NCBI GenBank assembly: GCA_014529385.2
Contig: CM043966.1
Span: forward strand, 42,911,037-42,975,036
Direction: 5' to 3'
Length of the DNA: 64,000 nt
Source of the DNA: Adiantum capillus-veneris
Taxonomy: Eukaryota > Streptophyta > Polypodiopsida > Polypodiales > Pteridaceae
Positions 1 through 11,576 of this stretch are shown piece by piece. Position 1 is the stretch's first letter; each line of letters begins with the position of its first letter. The translations under genes and the position numbers were made by a program. The notes below the pieces were generated by a model. The model was given only the letters and a program-made list of their open reading frames with translations. It made no database searches and was not told the DNA's origin.

Positions 1-1515
1 GCTTTGTGCAGTTGTATAAAGAGGTTGTTGCTTGCCTATGGCAAGCTATGTGGAAGGTATGAACTATACAAGGCCCCAATCAAAGAAGTACCTGTCCCAA
101 ATCAAACCGATGGGAATTCTTGCGGCTGGAGATGTCTTCTCCATGCAGAATATGTCCTGCAAAGCTACTTTGCATTAAAACCTTTCATGACTAAGGTACC
201 CATTTGGCAATGCATTCAGTTAGTTTTGGTTTAGTCTATAAAAGAATTCTCACCATGTGGTCTTTCAATTTTGCAGAGTGCTTTAAAAAACTACACATAT
301 GATTATTTGCAAAGATACCGGGCAAGTTTAATACAACAACTGCTTACTATGTCTAGCCCTAGAGAGCTTGAAGATAGCGGCTTGGATGAGCGCACTATTG
401 ATCTTACAAAACATGACGTGCCACCACGAAAAACCCCTACATCCGATATAGTGGAATCGCATCGGGCCGAGGGTGTCATATCAGCAGAAGATGAAAGAGC
501 CGAGGATGAGGAAAGGACAAATGAGCATATGGAAGCTGCTAAGGTTCAACCGGAGGAGACAATGAAAGAGCCAAGTCAGCCAGTGGAGGAGCCAAAAGAG
601 CCTATGGCTGAAACCCAAGATGAGGAAAGCAGGCCTATAGATGAGCAAAAGGATATGGATGAGGAAAGCAGGCCTAGGGATGAGCAAAATGATATGGATC
701 AGGCAAGGATGTATGAGGCAAGCCGATCAACCTTGAATCAGGCAGAAAGGGCCATGGGGGAGACTCCTGATGAAGATTTGAATGATGACTATGAAGATAA
801 AGCGGAGGAGAGCAACAACGACATGAACACTACAGAGACCCAGTATGGACCCTTGCTACCTGTAGATACGGTTGTTCCGGTAATGTCTATTCAAGTATGG
901 CAAAATATGTTCAGCTTCTAACTACTTATATGTACTTGTCAACTTTTACAGAGGTTGATTATCTTGGACGTCAATGGATTGCTGCTGATGCGGGTGCCTC
1001 TCGGTGACAGAGGACCCTTTGAGGATTTGCAAACGTTTCGGATGGGAACTTGTCGAGTCGTGGTTCGTCCAGAAACCAAGGAATTTATTGAGTTTCTTCT
1101 TCCGCGCTTCAGAGTTGCCATATGGTCTTCAATGCAAAGTCAAAACTTATCGCCACTAGTTGCAATAGTTTGCAGTGTATGCCAAGCTCACACGTCAGAT
1201 TTTGCCTTTTTGTATGATCAAAGAAAATGCGTTACCGTTGAGGGCCACTACCACCCTAAAAAACCAGGATTACCTCTTTTGTACAAACCGTTTAGCCAAA
1301 TCGGTGTACCCTTTGATGCAACTAATACACTACTAATTGATGATACTCCTGAAAAGGGAGAACTAAATCCGCCGGGAACAACTATCTCACCACCTTCTTT
1401 CGAGGGGCATTCCTTCGATTTTTACCTTGAAGACATTCTGATTCCATACTTACAGAAATTGTATCTCAGTCCATTGTTCACGGACGAGTTTGTACTTTCT
1501 AATGAATTAAGATGA
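1..1515 (+). CDS. ULP1-like cysteine protease / FCP1-type phosphatase fusion (5' partial)
   Basis: Three exons read in one phase: 1-195, 277-879 and 952-1515, with introns of 81 and 72 bp that start GT, end AG and both fall in phase 0. Exon 1 holds the end of a C48 (ULP1/SENP) protease: the Gln of the oxyanion hole and the catalytic Cys sit in NQTDGNSCGW. Exon 2 encodes an acidic, Glu-rich linker with an imperfect DEESRP.DEQ repeat. Exon 3 encodes an FCP1/NLI-interacting-factor domain (HAD superfamily): LDVNGLL at its start, RPETKEFIEFL, IWSSM, then LLIDDTPEK and a closing EDILIPYL. Known families: ULP1 removes SUMO; FCP1-type domains dephosphorylate proteins such as the RNA polymerase II tail. 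Joining both in one chain is inferred from splice phase. The second Asp of the usual DxDx(T/V) motif is Asn here, so phosphatase activity is doubtful. The 5' end lies outside the window; a possible acceptor at 10-11 may mark the true start of exon 1. A transposon-captured ULP1 gene is an alternative reading. Confidence 0.7.
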
Positions 1516-1541
1516 TTTTTCTATCTGTCTTTGTCTTGTCT

Positions 1542-1543
<2 letters not shown>

Positions 1544-1630
<87 letters not shown>
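1544..1630. repeat. (TA)n(GA)n compound microsatellite
   Basis: About 25 TA units run directly into about 19 GA units. It starts some 30 bp after the stop codon of the ULP1/FCP1 gene, so it probably lies in the 3' UTR. Confidence 0.95.
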
Positions 1631-1633
<3 letters not shown>

Positions 1634-1752
1634 ACGTGGTAAAGAAATGTATTTCAAGCACACTTTTTCACAGGGCACAATTGAAAAATGAGATCAATAA
1701 ACTTCATGTCTTGAAAGTCATTTGTATACACTTGGGTTTACAAGAATATCTG

Positions 1753-3173
1753 TTACATTGACACTACTTCAACCCGACCATCCAACTCTTTGCACAAAAT
1801 ATCTTTTTCCCTTCGCCGCATCACCTTACGGCCAGCTAAGAAAAAGGAAAAATCTGATAGTTCCTTGTCCATTGACTCTTCAATGATGTCATTTTGCAAA
1901 TGCTGAAGACTGCATAGCTCCCTTATTGTAACCACCAATAGTAGGCCATGCTCTTTATCAATCACTTCCACATCCACAGTAGGATTATCTTCCAAACCTG
2001 CAAAAACCTGGTCCATAGGAATGTACTTACCGTTTAGCATTTGTGATCGCATATACCAAAATGAGAGTAACAGTGATTGGCTTGCAATCATGTACTTGAC
2101 AACTAGAGTATCAAGCGCGACCTCGCACCGTAAACCAATCTCTTCCTTTGCATACCATCCTTTGTCAAGAAGTTTGTCACAGGATGACTGCTGAAATGAC
2201 TTGCACATGAACATAGTTTTTGTAACTCTGATGTTGTAACTATGAAACAGCTCTATGAAGAGTGCAACAGGACAAAAGTTTGCAATTCTAACCAGTTTGG
2301 TAGGAATAGAGCTACGTAGAGACCTTTGTATATCCTTGTAGAGCTTACTTCGCATTGCCTCCACCATTGTTTCCTCGGGAACTGGCCAGTCCACAGTGTT
2401 CCAATCGGTTGGTAGAGGCACTTTCACCAACATGCCATTCTTATTCCCTGAGCTCAGTTGGTAAAAGTGGTCATAAAAAAAGATTCCCTCATCAGCCAAT
2501 CTTTTGCTGCTCCTCTCTGAGTACTGTAGAGAACCAATATGGGCATGTACAACATGGAAGAGGCCTATTATGCACTCCACAGGTTCCCATTGCTCATAAG
2601 AAGAGGGATAAACATCTGCAATATATATAAGAAGAGTTAAACTAAGAGTATCAATAAGTACAAATGACAAATCTAATGCAATTGAGCTGTGAAGAGTGGA
2701 GACATTACTCATAACAAGCGGGAGAAACATTGCAAAATATATAAGAAAAGTTATAATGAGAGTATCAGTAAGTTCACATGTCAAGAGTACTTACAATTGC
2801 AACGTGGTTGATGTATATCTGATACATTTCCACCGTTTGCTATCACCTCTGGATGGGTAAACACATGCTGAACAAGAACTTCCTTTACAGATCTTTTGCC
2901 GATCTCAACTTTGAAATCCAACACCCTGGCCTTCCATGGTGAGCGGTAAACGTTGATACCACTAGACCTCTTGGGTCTTCTTGGTTGCATGAGGACCCAT
3001 GAACCTTTGTTTATCCTTTGTCCAACCCATTGGTTGTCTGCACTTATTGAAGCTGGTATTGTAATTGAGAATATGCTACTACTTGGCCTTCTAGGCAAAG
3101 TGCCGTTGTTGGTTGTTGGTGTGAGAGACAATAAACACCTGGAGGCTCTTGGGCGAGAAGACGTGGACGCCAT
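1753..3173 (-). CDS. Two-exon gene, unrecognised 413-aa protein
   Basis: Exon 1 runs 3173-2795 from an ATG (MASTSSRP) to a GTAAGT donor; exon 2 runs 2615-1753 after a TTGCAG acceptor. The 179-bp intron splits a Tyr codon in phase 1 and the frame stays open, giving 413 residues. I do not recognise the family. The N-terminal 40 residues are Ser/Arg/Pro rich, which would suit an organellar transit peptide. The next part is basic, with SWVLMQPRRPKRSS and a DFKVEIGKRSVKEVLVQHVF stretch. The long C-terminal part has no transmembrane run and ends in a charged segment (AGRKVMRRREKDILCKEL). It converges on the ULP1/FCP1 gene with about 240 bp between stop codons. The intron carries a degenerate second copy of the exon 2 start. 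It could be a lineage-specific gene or a captured domain; expression is unproven. Confidence 0.6.
2594..2790 (-). repeat. Imperfect tandem duplication across the intron/exon 2 boundary
   Basis: About 80 bp from 2594 is repeated, diverged, from about 2709. Shared words include GGGA.AAACAT, ATATATAAGAA, AGAGTATCA.TAAGT. The distal copy has lost the acceptor: the TTGCAG seen at the exon is TTGCAA there. Seen directly by aligning the two stretches by eye. Confidence 0.7.
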
Positions 3174-3199
3174 AACTCTCAGAGAAAAGCTTTAGTGGA

Positions 3200-6100
3200 G
3201 GGAGATTCACTTTGAAAGCATTCTAATGGAGGGAAAGTGTTTTAAAATTCCAATATCTTGTGCGGGCTTAATGGTCACCCTCCAGTACGTTAATGACCGT
3301 AAGAGAATATCAGAAGTGGGACCACACGCAAGCACCTAAAAGCTCGGTAAAAGGAAGGAAATTACTATGCTACAATCCTAGTTTCGTGAAAGTTTTATGC
3401 TATTTTCCTATTTTTTGAGTCTTTCCAGGTACTTTCCTACGTAACGTAGCCTTCATGCTCATTGGACGCGCTCTATTTTTCTCTCTCTTCATATGGCCCT
3501 CCAAATGACCTCCGAAATTTCCTAATGAAGTAGCCCATCCTTGCCATCGCCTGTGAAATGTAAAAGGTTAGTGAGATTAGCAAAGAGAGGTGGTGCATTT
3601 GTTATTGGATCCTTTGGATAAATAGACCCATCGGTCCACAAATCCAAATGATGTTCCTTGTTTGTCCTTCTAAGTTCTTTCTCCCGTTGGGATAAAAAAG
3701 ACTCCTTCCTATGTTTCTTCAATGGTGCGTACGCTTGATCAACGTGAAGATGATGTGTATTCTTTCTTTGGGTAAGTGTTTAAGATGAAGGGGATGGGGA
3801 TTGCAAGTTCAAATTGATATTTTCATCGTGAAAAGAAGTGTTGTCCATTCTTATGACTAATGAAATATCTCAAGTTTTGGCAGCGAAGGCATGGCAGCTC
3901 GCGTTTGAAATCAATGTAGTCCCATGTTTAGAGTTGATAAAGTTCCTGTAGCTTATGTTTTTGGAGGGAATGCTTGTAAATTGGTGTTTCAAATCATTAG
4001 TCATACGTTTATTTAAATTCTTGAAAAGAGAAAGGACAAGTAAACAAGCCATGAGGTAAGCTTACACTTAAGACCTTTATGCTTCTCTATGCTTTGTTTC
4101 TAAAGTCAAAAGAGTTAAGCTAATGTCTCCTTAATAACAAGTGATAAAATCACCAGGCCTCCTGGCATAGTAGAAATTTCTTTTTGACATGCAAATTTTT
4201 AAGCCCCTTTTCATATGCTTTGTGTACTGCGATCAACTTATATAATTTGCCAATATAAAACATAAATTCAAGGGTATAAACACAAAAATTGAATGGCAAT
4301 TTTAAGATTCTAGCATGTCAAATGACACGCCAATTGGTTGGATGAATTGTGACAACCCTTCCACAACTTGTTTCTATTTCTCGCTTTCCAACACTTTTAA
4401 TCTTGATAGTTACACGTAGAAGAAAATACAACCTCGCACAAGCACAAACTAGGACTTGAGATTGCTATCAAAATCTTGGGGTAGTGTCCATTCCCACGGT
4501 CAAGGGTCGTTGGGAGGCGGACGAAGATCGCATGGTGAAAATTGCAAGGCAACTATTGCAGAGATGTTCAATGGTGTTGAACTCATGCTGCACATGCGCC
4601 TGCACCTCTAATTTTTCCTCTGCTAATGTGTCGCTTGTTGGTGTTATTCTCAACACTAATTTGGCATAAAACCATTTGATTAGGCAGATCATGATCGTTA
4701 GCCCACTGACCTTGACGGTCAAATAAAAGTGTGCGTACTTTTTGCACTAGTCACACATTCGTAAATAGCACTAAGAGTTCGAGAACTTATTAGAGACTCA
4801 AAACAAATCATCAGAAAATCTATGAAAAGTGTGTTTAAGTGGATGATGTTGATTTTGAAATTCTCATTCCATAATGCCACATTTGCATCTATCACTTGCA
4901 TCTATCTTGTGGCATTGTTTCATGTGTAGTCTATGAATAACAAAAAGCATATGATCATACGTACTCATGCCACAAATTCACGATCATCTGATCAATGCCT
5001 AGTGATGCAACCACGGTTATGAAGAAGTAACTTAAAGTGGATCACTCTTGTTAAATTACTTCTATATCATCTTATCTTAGCACTTTGTTCTCTTTCCATG
5101 GAGATGGGACTTGTACGACCAACTTCCAAAAAGGCAAGGGCTTCTAAAAGCTATCACAATCGGACTCATGCTCAAATTGGTCACACGCATATAAATTCCA
5201 AAATATGCAACCTATACAAATCAGAGTAAGGGACACAAGGTATTTCGCCCACCAATATAATAGTGCGTGGGACATGTAAAACACATGTGCAAAGCTTGTA
5301 TTAGCCTCTAGCACTTCAACAAAGGAAGCATGAGTTCCTACAGGTAAAAGCTTCAAGGAAATCTGAAGACAATCTAGGACTAAGAATAAAATTTCGATTC
5401 AATTAACAGAAGGGCTTGTAAAAAATTAGTTCAACAAAGAAATCATGAGTCTGTTCACAATTAAAGGTTCAAAGATATTCTTGGACTAAGAATAAAATGT
5501 CAGTCTAAAGTATCCATGGACCTTCAAGGGTTTCTTACGTTTTTCTATCGAGATTGGAGTTTTATCAAACACCGAGCAAGTTTTCTCGAGCAAAGGAAAG
5601 GTCAAGCAGATCCCACCAAAGAAAATTATGAAAATTGGAGACATATTTTTTAATTTGATTCAAGCTATTTATGAGTCCACTAGAGTGTGGGCAAAAAAAA
5701 AAGGTAGCTTTAACCATGCTAGATTATTTTAACCACCTATTACATACAGTAAACACCTCCAATTATGATGTTGCCTTAGGCACAACTAAAGACACTTGCA
5801 AGCATGTCGCATAGTCATTTTTCATGAAAATATTAAGTGAGGCAATATTGGGGTGAGAATAGGTTGTCGATTGACTAATATGAGCAAGCCACTAGCCTAA
5901 CTTTTGTGTTTGCTTGGCAAAGGTAATTATGCACATCATCTTACACTACAAGAACTAGCAAGTAAGCCAACTTTGCTTAATTCAAGCTTTTGGCCACTGT
6001 CGACGATGAGAAAAAGAGCAAGTGGCAGCAATATGGAATTGCACAATCCATCTTTCCTAGGCATTGCAAGCCAGAAGATAATTGACATAGTTTAGTATGA

Positions 6101-7004
6101 TTTATCAAGAGATAGATAACAAGACTAAAACTTCACCACAAACGGCACCAATGATGTGAAACATTCTCGGGTAAAATGACGTTGGTAGTAGAGCTTGAAC
6201 ATATTGTATCTATACATGAGGTGACAAAGTTTCTGCTATTATGCCTTCAAAAAAATGCACACCATGTGGATTGTTATGACTGTAGATATGTTTTTGAGAA
6301 CATGGATTAGACATGTAGGTATCTTTTTATTAATACCTTTGTCTCTTAAAAGAGAAAAACAAAGCCTTCAATTCAGGGAGCATTAGATTCATATCAGCAT
6401 ACACATAGATCATGAAAGCGCTTCTCCAAGAGATACAACAATAGAAGTCCTTGTACATGTGCAGCTCTTGATGCTCATTACTGAACAATGGCCACTCTAC
6501 AATAAATATTTTGGGTCGGCATTATGTAGACACTAATTCTTGTGTGGTTGGATGGCTAGACCTTTGTTGCATTAGAATGAAGAAATCCACACCCATTTAT
6601 TGTTGGGAGTAAGAACGAAGAGGTGAGTGGCGCCAGGGGGTAGAAGGGGCAGTGAAGAGAGAGACGAAGGTGGTCACACTCATTGGGATAAAAGGCAAGG
6701 TTGAGTGAAAATTGCTAAAAAGACTCAAACGCGATTGGTGCTTCACTTCCAAGATTTCAGCTACATCGCTTCTCAATTGACAAATAGCGCAATCTTTCAA
6801 AAAACCAAGGGGATAGTGGACTGATATGAGAGCCACGAGAAGGTAGAAACAGGGCTATTTTTGGGATATTCCATGACAACTTAGCTTATTAACCCTAGGC
6901 ATGACCTAGCTCTAAAACCTAGTCCGCGTTGCCGCGGACTGATTTGGGAGGGTTTCAATTTCTATAGAGATTATATACATACATTGTAATGATAAATAAA
7001 TAAA
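3200..7004. other. Intergenic DNA without a supported gene
   Basis: About 3.8 kb with no open frame over roughly 100 codons, no recognisable protein motif and no clear long repeat. 3200-3460 is the upstream flank of the minus-strand gene and may hold its promoter. Short ORFs here (for example 3522-3722 minus and 5904-6095 plus) have no supporting pattern. Confidence 0.6.
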
Positions 7005-7340
<336 letters not shown>

Positions 7341-7504
7341 TGTAACGTGCTGTTACAGGAGAGAGACTAGACCAAAACTAGACCTCTCATTCATTAATCC
7401 GTCATCTCTCTTATATCAAGAGAGGTTAGTTACATGCCAAGAATGTACTAGTGTCCTCCCACACTAGGTGGTCGGACACATGACCTACATGACCACACAC
7501 CACA
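7341..7504 (-). repeat. 3' LTR of the small LTR element
   Basis: 164 bp direct copy of 9347-9518, ending against the AT microsatellite. Its last bases form a short inverted repeat, TGTAAC/GTTACA. Confidence 0.75.
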
Positions 7505-7520
7505 CCTCCCCCCTCAGGGA
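7505..7520 (-). other. Polypurine tract of the small LTR element
   Basis: Minus strand reads CCCTGAGGGGGGAGG immediately before the 3' LTR. This is the expected plus-strand primer site and fixes the element's orientation. Confidence 0.7.
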
Positions 7521-7941
7521 GAAAAAGATGGATATCTTTTTTACAATTTTGGGTTGAGAAAAAACTTGACACAAAGGGATCAACTCCGAAGCTTCATCTG
7601 GGGGGAGTGATCATACAACGGCTCAGGGGCTGGGACTGATCTTAGGGGCTAGACTCGACATCATGTCGAACATGATCAAGGCATGGAACTCGACATCTCA
7701 CTTATGCAAACATCAGGTTGCTATCATGATGTAATGGACAAGACGAGGAAGAACGAACTGAGGACTCGACAAGAAAATCTCTCGACATAGGCAACGCACT
7801 AGGTTGCTATCCCAATGTGAATGGCTAGACGAGGAATGACTAAGACATACAATCTCCAATCCACTTGAGAGTTTGGTGTGAGTGTGTTTTGCTTTATTGA
7901 AAACCAACTACATGCTTGATCTAACGTTGAAAAGAGTATCA

Positions 7942-9072
7942 CTAAACACAATGAAAAGTTTTTGCTTCAAGATCCCGCTGCTCGAAACAATCACGAAAAT
8001 CCAAGCGCAGTAACAAACTTGCCATTCCCTTGCTGGGTGAACTTGCCATTCCTTTGCTGGGTGAAATAGTACTCGATTCTGACTTAGTGAGAGGAACACC
8101 CTCATGATCTGCTATCATCTTGAGCACCTTAACCATAGAGGAGGTCTTTTCCAGAATGTTGATAGAATCATCAAGGACAAGAGGAAGCTCAGGAACCAGC
8201 GCAATGTGATGTGCATGGGCAAGGAAAAGAGAAGGAATGATAGAGGAAGCGAAGGCAGAAACAACAACATGCCTCTTTTGGCCATAAACTCCATGGTCAG
8301 CTCTATGAGTGCCACCACCAGAGATGCTGAAATTTGTCATCAGGTTGTCCACACTGCCCTTCTCTAGCAAACTGGCCAACAATGCAAGCCAATAGTACTG
8401 CATCTGAATCCCTGTAGCTTGAATAGGAACTGCAGTCTGGACTGCAGTAGCAACATGCTTCAAAGCAGGCTTCTTTCCTGACGTGGGGGTCCTCTGGATC
8501 TTGTGCTCTGACTCCGCAAAAGTGGATTCCTGAGACTTGGGTGCCATGGGAAACCACCATAATAGCATGAACTGCAGCGCATGAAACAACAGAAGCACAA
8601 GGAGGGCAAGGGTGAGATCATGGAAAGAAGCAGCAGGGCTGAGGATCTGCGGAACATAAGCAATGATGATGACAGTGTAGGAGAATACGCAGCATGAAAC
8701 AAGCAGGGCTGTCATGGCTCGTGGTGGCAGTGACCCATCAATCTGTTGACTCTCTGGTGCTTTCTCGCTCGCTAATATGATTAAGAGATTACCGTTGGAG
8801 CGACCCTGCTGTTGGGGAACTACAATGCAAGGCCCATAGAGAAAGGTGTTTAGTATGGGTGTATTACAAGAGGAAAGACCATTAGAGTTGAAAGGAATTC
8901 TCTGTTGCATGGCAGTCCACTGCTCGCTTTTGTTCGGCATGGCTTTGGGGATGTTCATCTGGAAAGCTTCTTGTATGACTGCAACTGAGGTCAAAGGCTC
9001 CGGTGAAAATGGTGACGATGAGCCCTTGTTAGAGTCGAACTCTGACGAACTACAGCTTGCCGGAGCCTCCAT
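7942..9072 (-). CDS. 376-aa ORF inside LTR element, probable captured membrane protein
   Basis: ATG at 9072 (MEAPASCSSSEF) with an uninterrupted frame to 7942, filling 60% of the internal region. It has no gag, protease, reverse transcriptase or integrase motif. A polar, Ser-rich N-terminus of about 115 residues precedes two hydrophobic stretches: residues about 120-142 (TALLVSCCVFSYTVIIIAYV) and about 150-173 (LALLVLLLFHALQFMLLWWF). A polar segment follows, then a weaker hydrophobic stretch (VVSAFASSIIPSLFLAHAHH). Two tandem copies of SPSKGMAS occur near the C-terminus. This pattern suggests an integral membrane protein of host origin. I do not recognise the family. An open frame this long in a decaying element suggests recent capture or selection. 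Confidence 0.55.
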   Translation of the reverse strand: MEAPASCSSSEFDSNKGSSSPFSPEPLTSVAVIQEAFQMNIPKAMPNKSEQWTAMQQRIPFNSNGLSSCNTPILNTFLYGPCIVVPQQQGRSNGNLLIILASEKAPESQQIDGSLPPRAMTALLVSCCVFSYTVIIIAYVPQILSPAASFHDLTLALLVLLLFHALQFMLLWWFPMAPKSQESTFAESEHKIQRTPTSGKKPALKHVATAVQTAVPIQATGIQMQYYWLALLASLLEKGSVDNLMTNFSISGGGTHRADHGVYGQKRHVVVSAFASSIIPSLFLAHAHHIALVPELPLVLDDSINILEKTSSMVKVLKMIADHEGVPLTKSESSTISPSKGMASSPSKGMASLLLRLDFRDCFEQRDLEAKTFHCV

Positions 9073-9346
9073 CAGCAGCTGCGCCTAAAGCAGAGGTGTC
9101 CATGGCGTCTCTAGCTGCGGGGTTTAGCGTTTTGTATTGTTTCTGAGGTTTAGCTAGCGGGGCTGAGGGGCGACTTCAAGATTGAGATCAGGGGTTCGAT
9201 GATTGTTGCGGGATCTCACACACACACGAGACACTCCAGCCTAATCGGGCTCTATGGGGTACGCCATCGCTAAATGAAGCAAGAAGATGAAAATCAAGAA
9301 GACCCTAACTACCTATGCCTATACATGTGCCCGCCGCCTCCACCAA

Positions 9347-9518
9347 TGTAACATGTTGTTATGTTGTTACAGGAGAGAGACTAGACCAAAACTAGACCTC
9401 TCATTCATTAATCCGTCATCTCTCTTATATCAAGAGAGGTTAGTTACATGCCAAGGATGTACTAGTGTCCTCCCACACTAGGTGGTCGGACACATGACCT
9501 ACATGACCACACACCACA
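9347..9518 (-). repeat. 5' LTR of the small LTR element
   Basis: 172 bp. It matches the other copy except for a duplication of about 8 bp near the 3' end and a few substitutions. A TATAAGAGAG stretch on the minus strand may act as a TATA box. Confidence 0.75.
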
Positions 9519-10407
9519 ATATATATATATAGGGGGAGAGAGAGAGAGAGAGAGCGGATGAACTTAGGCGGAAGATGGTGAAGGAATCGGGTGGAAGTCC
9601 ATGCCCGCCCTCATTAGAGCCCCGTCTCGCCCTCATCAGGGACTGAGAGGCGGTTTGGAGTGTTGTTTCGCATGACCTGCTGCACTTGCTCTCAATGGCG
9701 GACAACATGACCTACTAGACAAGTCACTTACACTGCAAAAATTCAGAGCGGCTATGGAGTATAGTGCACGCAGGCTCGAAGCTCTATAAACGCTGCAAGC
9801 TAGACGTGGCTCTTCCTCGGCCCACCCCCATGAACGCTATGTTGCCCTTGCAACCAGTAGCTTTACCCAACATGCCATGATACCATCTGCTTGTGCTGAC
9901 GCCCATCATCTGTTGCCTCGTCATCACCTGAGGCGGCCTTGTCATAGCTGTCCCTTTCCATGAAATACCACCAATTAATGGTGACCACCTTCGCAAATCA
10001 TGGTGCTTTGTGATGCCCTGTGCTCGTCATTGTCTGCACTATAAGAGAGGAAAACAGGGATCGAAGGGGATAGTAGCGATGGACTTGAGCAAGGATTTGA
10101 TGGGGGTAGCCACGGGGAGTCGGGAGCATGAATGAAGAAAGGATCAGGATGTGATATTCATCATAAAGTTTCCCCGCAAGGATGTATTGCACTTGTAGAT
10201 GAAGCAGCCTGATTTCAAGCATGTAGTTAGCCATTTATGTTTGCATGAAGGGGAAAGAGTTGTTATAGGTGAGATAGAAAAGAACATGCAACTCAACTCA
10301 GAGCACGGGGAGCCATCACGGGCTGTTCTCAATAGATTCAGAAACACTTCTGCTAGCTGCGATCTGTAGCTACTCAGACTCAACTCCTCCCCGACAACTA
10401 TGAAGCA
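9519..10407. other. No supported gene
   Basis: Begins with AT then AG repeats (about 9519-9556), the far side of the microsatellite that received the small LTR element. The rest holds only short overlapping ORFs with no recognisable motif. Confidence 0.5.
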
Positions 10408-10640
10408 ACAGTGCTACTGAAAAGCACTGATCAGCAATTAGTCAGGCGGCTTATGTTGGATCTAGATGGGAGCATGTGGCAGGTTGTGTCATCTGAAACA
10501 GTCACCAATCTGTGCAACAATACCATGTGCGGACCATATGGGGTGTGCGTAGATGCACGAGAGCGTGCATGCCTCTGCCTGCCTGCCAGGGTTCACCCAA
10601 TTGATAGATGTGGGAAACGTCTCTCATCTGCAGTCTGGAC
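10408..10640 (+). pseudogene. S-receptor-like kinase fragment (extracellular EGF-like region)
   Basis: The translation contains RRLMLDLDGSMW followed by CNNTMCGPYGVC and ACLCLP. This order matches plant G-type lectin (S-locus) receptor kinases, where RRLTLD.DG leads into C...G.CGP.G.C and a C.CPPG EGF-like segment. Only about 70 residues of similarity are seen. The segment between the RRL.LD box and the EGF-like box is shortened, and no bulb-lectin, transmembrane or kinase part follows. It is therefore a remnant of a membrane receptor gene. The reading frame continues to 10872 with no recognisable content. Confidence 0.5.
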
Positions 10641-11465
10641 AACTTGCCTAATTTGTCAAGCTGCGACAATGCATACTCCATCAATATTTAGCTCGGGATT
10701 AGTTATGTATCTGGTGATGCACAACATATATTTTGTGGGCTTAGTAATAATAAGAAACATTTTATTTTATTGGAATTTATGCTCAAGCAGAGGCATTTCC
10801 CACCTCATCTTATCAAAAGGCTTCATCGAGTCCACCTCATGCAAGTTTTCCCATGGCCGCTTGTTGGTGTAGGCAGGTCAAATTTGAGCCTAGCCGCGGT
10901 AAACAACAAGCTAATTGGTAAACACCAAGGCACATTGCAACTACATCATAGTGTTACCTTGGTGGGCTCGTGCGTGATCATTGCTTAGAACTTCTAGTTG
11001 TTTGCGCAAGATAGCCTAGATATTGCTTAGCTTCGCGTTAGCAACACATTTATTTTTTTAGTTTTAAAGGAGAGTGGGTTCTCCCCCCACACACACACAC
11101 ACACACAACACACAGTTTAGATCAAGTATGGGCAGAGAGAGCGTGAGAGGGAACTAGCACTTTGAAATTGAAGCTATAACTTAAGCTGAATTATCACCAT
11201 TGATCCCTTGTCCATGTGGCGATTGGTGGTTGACAATTCTGGTTACTTGCAAGCTAAAATCATACAATAATTGTATGTGTAGCATGTTATCGTATTCTTT
11301 GTTGCACTCCATGCTCAACTTAGTACACAGTTAAAAGGAACATTGCACTTTGTGTAAAGGAATGTAACCTTACCAAAATCTTAAAATAATATAAAATCCT
11401 GTGTTTACATCTATTACCCTCTATAAGTAATTTTTAATTTGAGTGCCATGCGTGTATGCACGTTC

Positions 11466-11497
<32 letters not shown>

Positions 11498-11508
11498 TGT
11501 GTTAGTGC

Positions 11509-11575
<67 letters not shown>
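11466..11575. repeat. (GT)n(GA)n compound microsatellite, duplicated
   Basis: Two successive GT-to-GA blocks separated by ATGTGTTAGTGC; the second has about 14 GT and 16 GA units. Confidence 0.9.

Positions 11576-11576
<1 letters not shown>

Larger units (their letters stand above)
7341..9518 (-). mobile_element. Small non-autonomous LTR retrotransposon carrying a captured ORF
   Basis: Nearly identical direct repeats of 164 bp (7341-7504) and 172 bp (9347-9518) flank 1.84 kb. Read on the minus strand each repeat begins TGTGGTGTGTGG and ends GTTACA, the TG...CA ends of an LTR. A polypurine tract (GAGGGGGGAGG, minus strand) abuts the left repeat, so the left copy is the 3' LTR and the element runs right to left. 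Just inside the 5' LTR a TGG start (TGGTGGAGGCGGCGGG) sits where a tRNA primer site belongs, but I cannot name the tRNA. Both flanks are AT repeats, so an ATATA target duplication is possible but not provable. It has no gag or pol and one 376-aa ORF. Size and LTR length resemble TRIM elements; the ORF suggests gene transduction. Confidence 0.75.

Noticed and set aside
8104-8702. Overlapping ORFs on both strands within the captured ORF
   Set aside because: Shadows of the 376-aa frame, which is longer and starts near the expected place inside the element.
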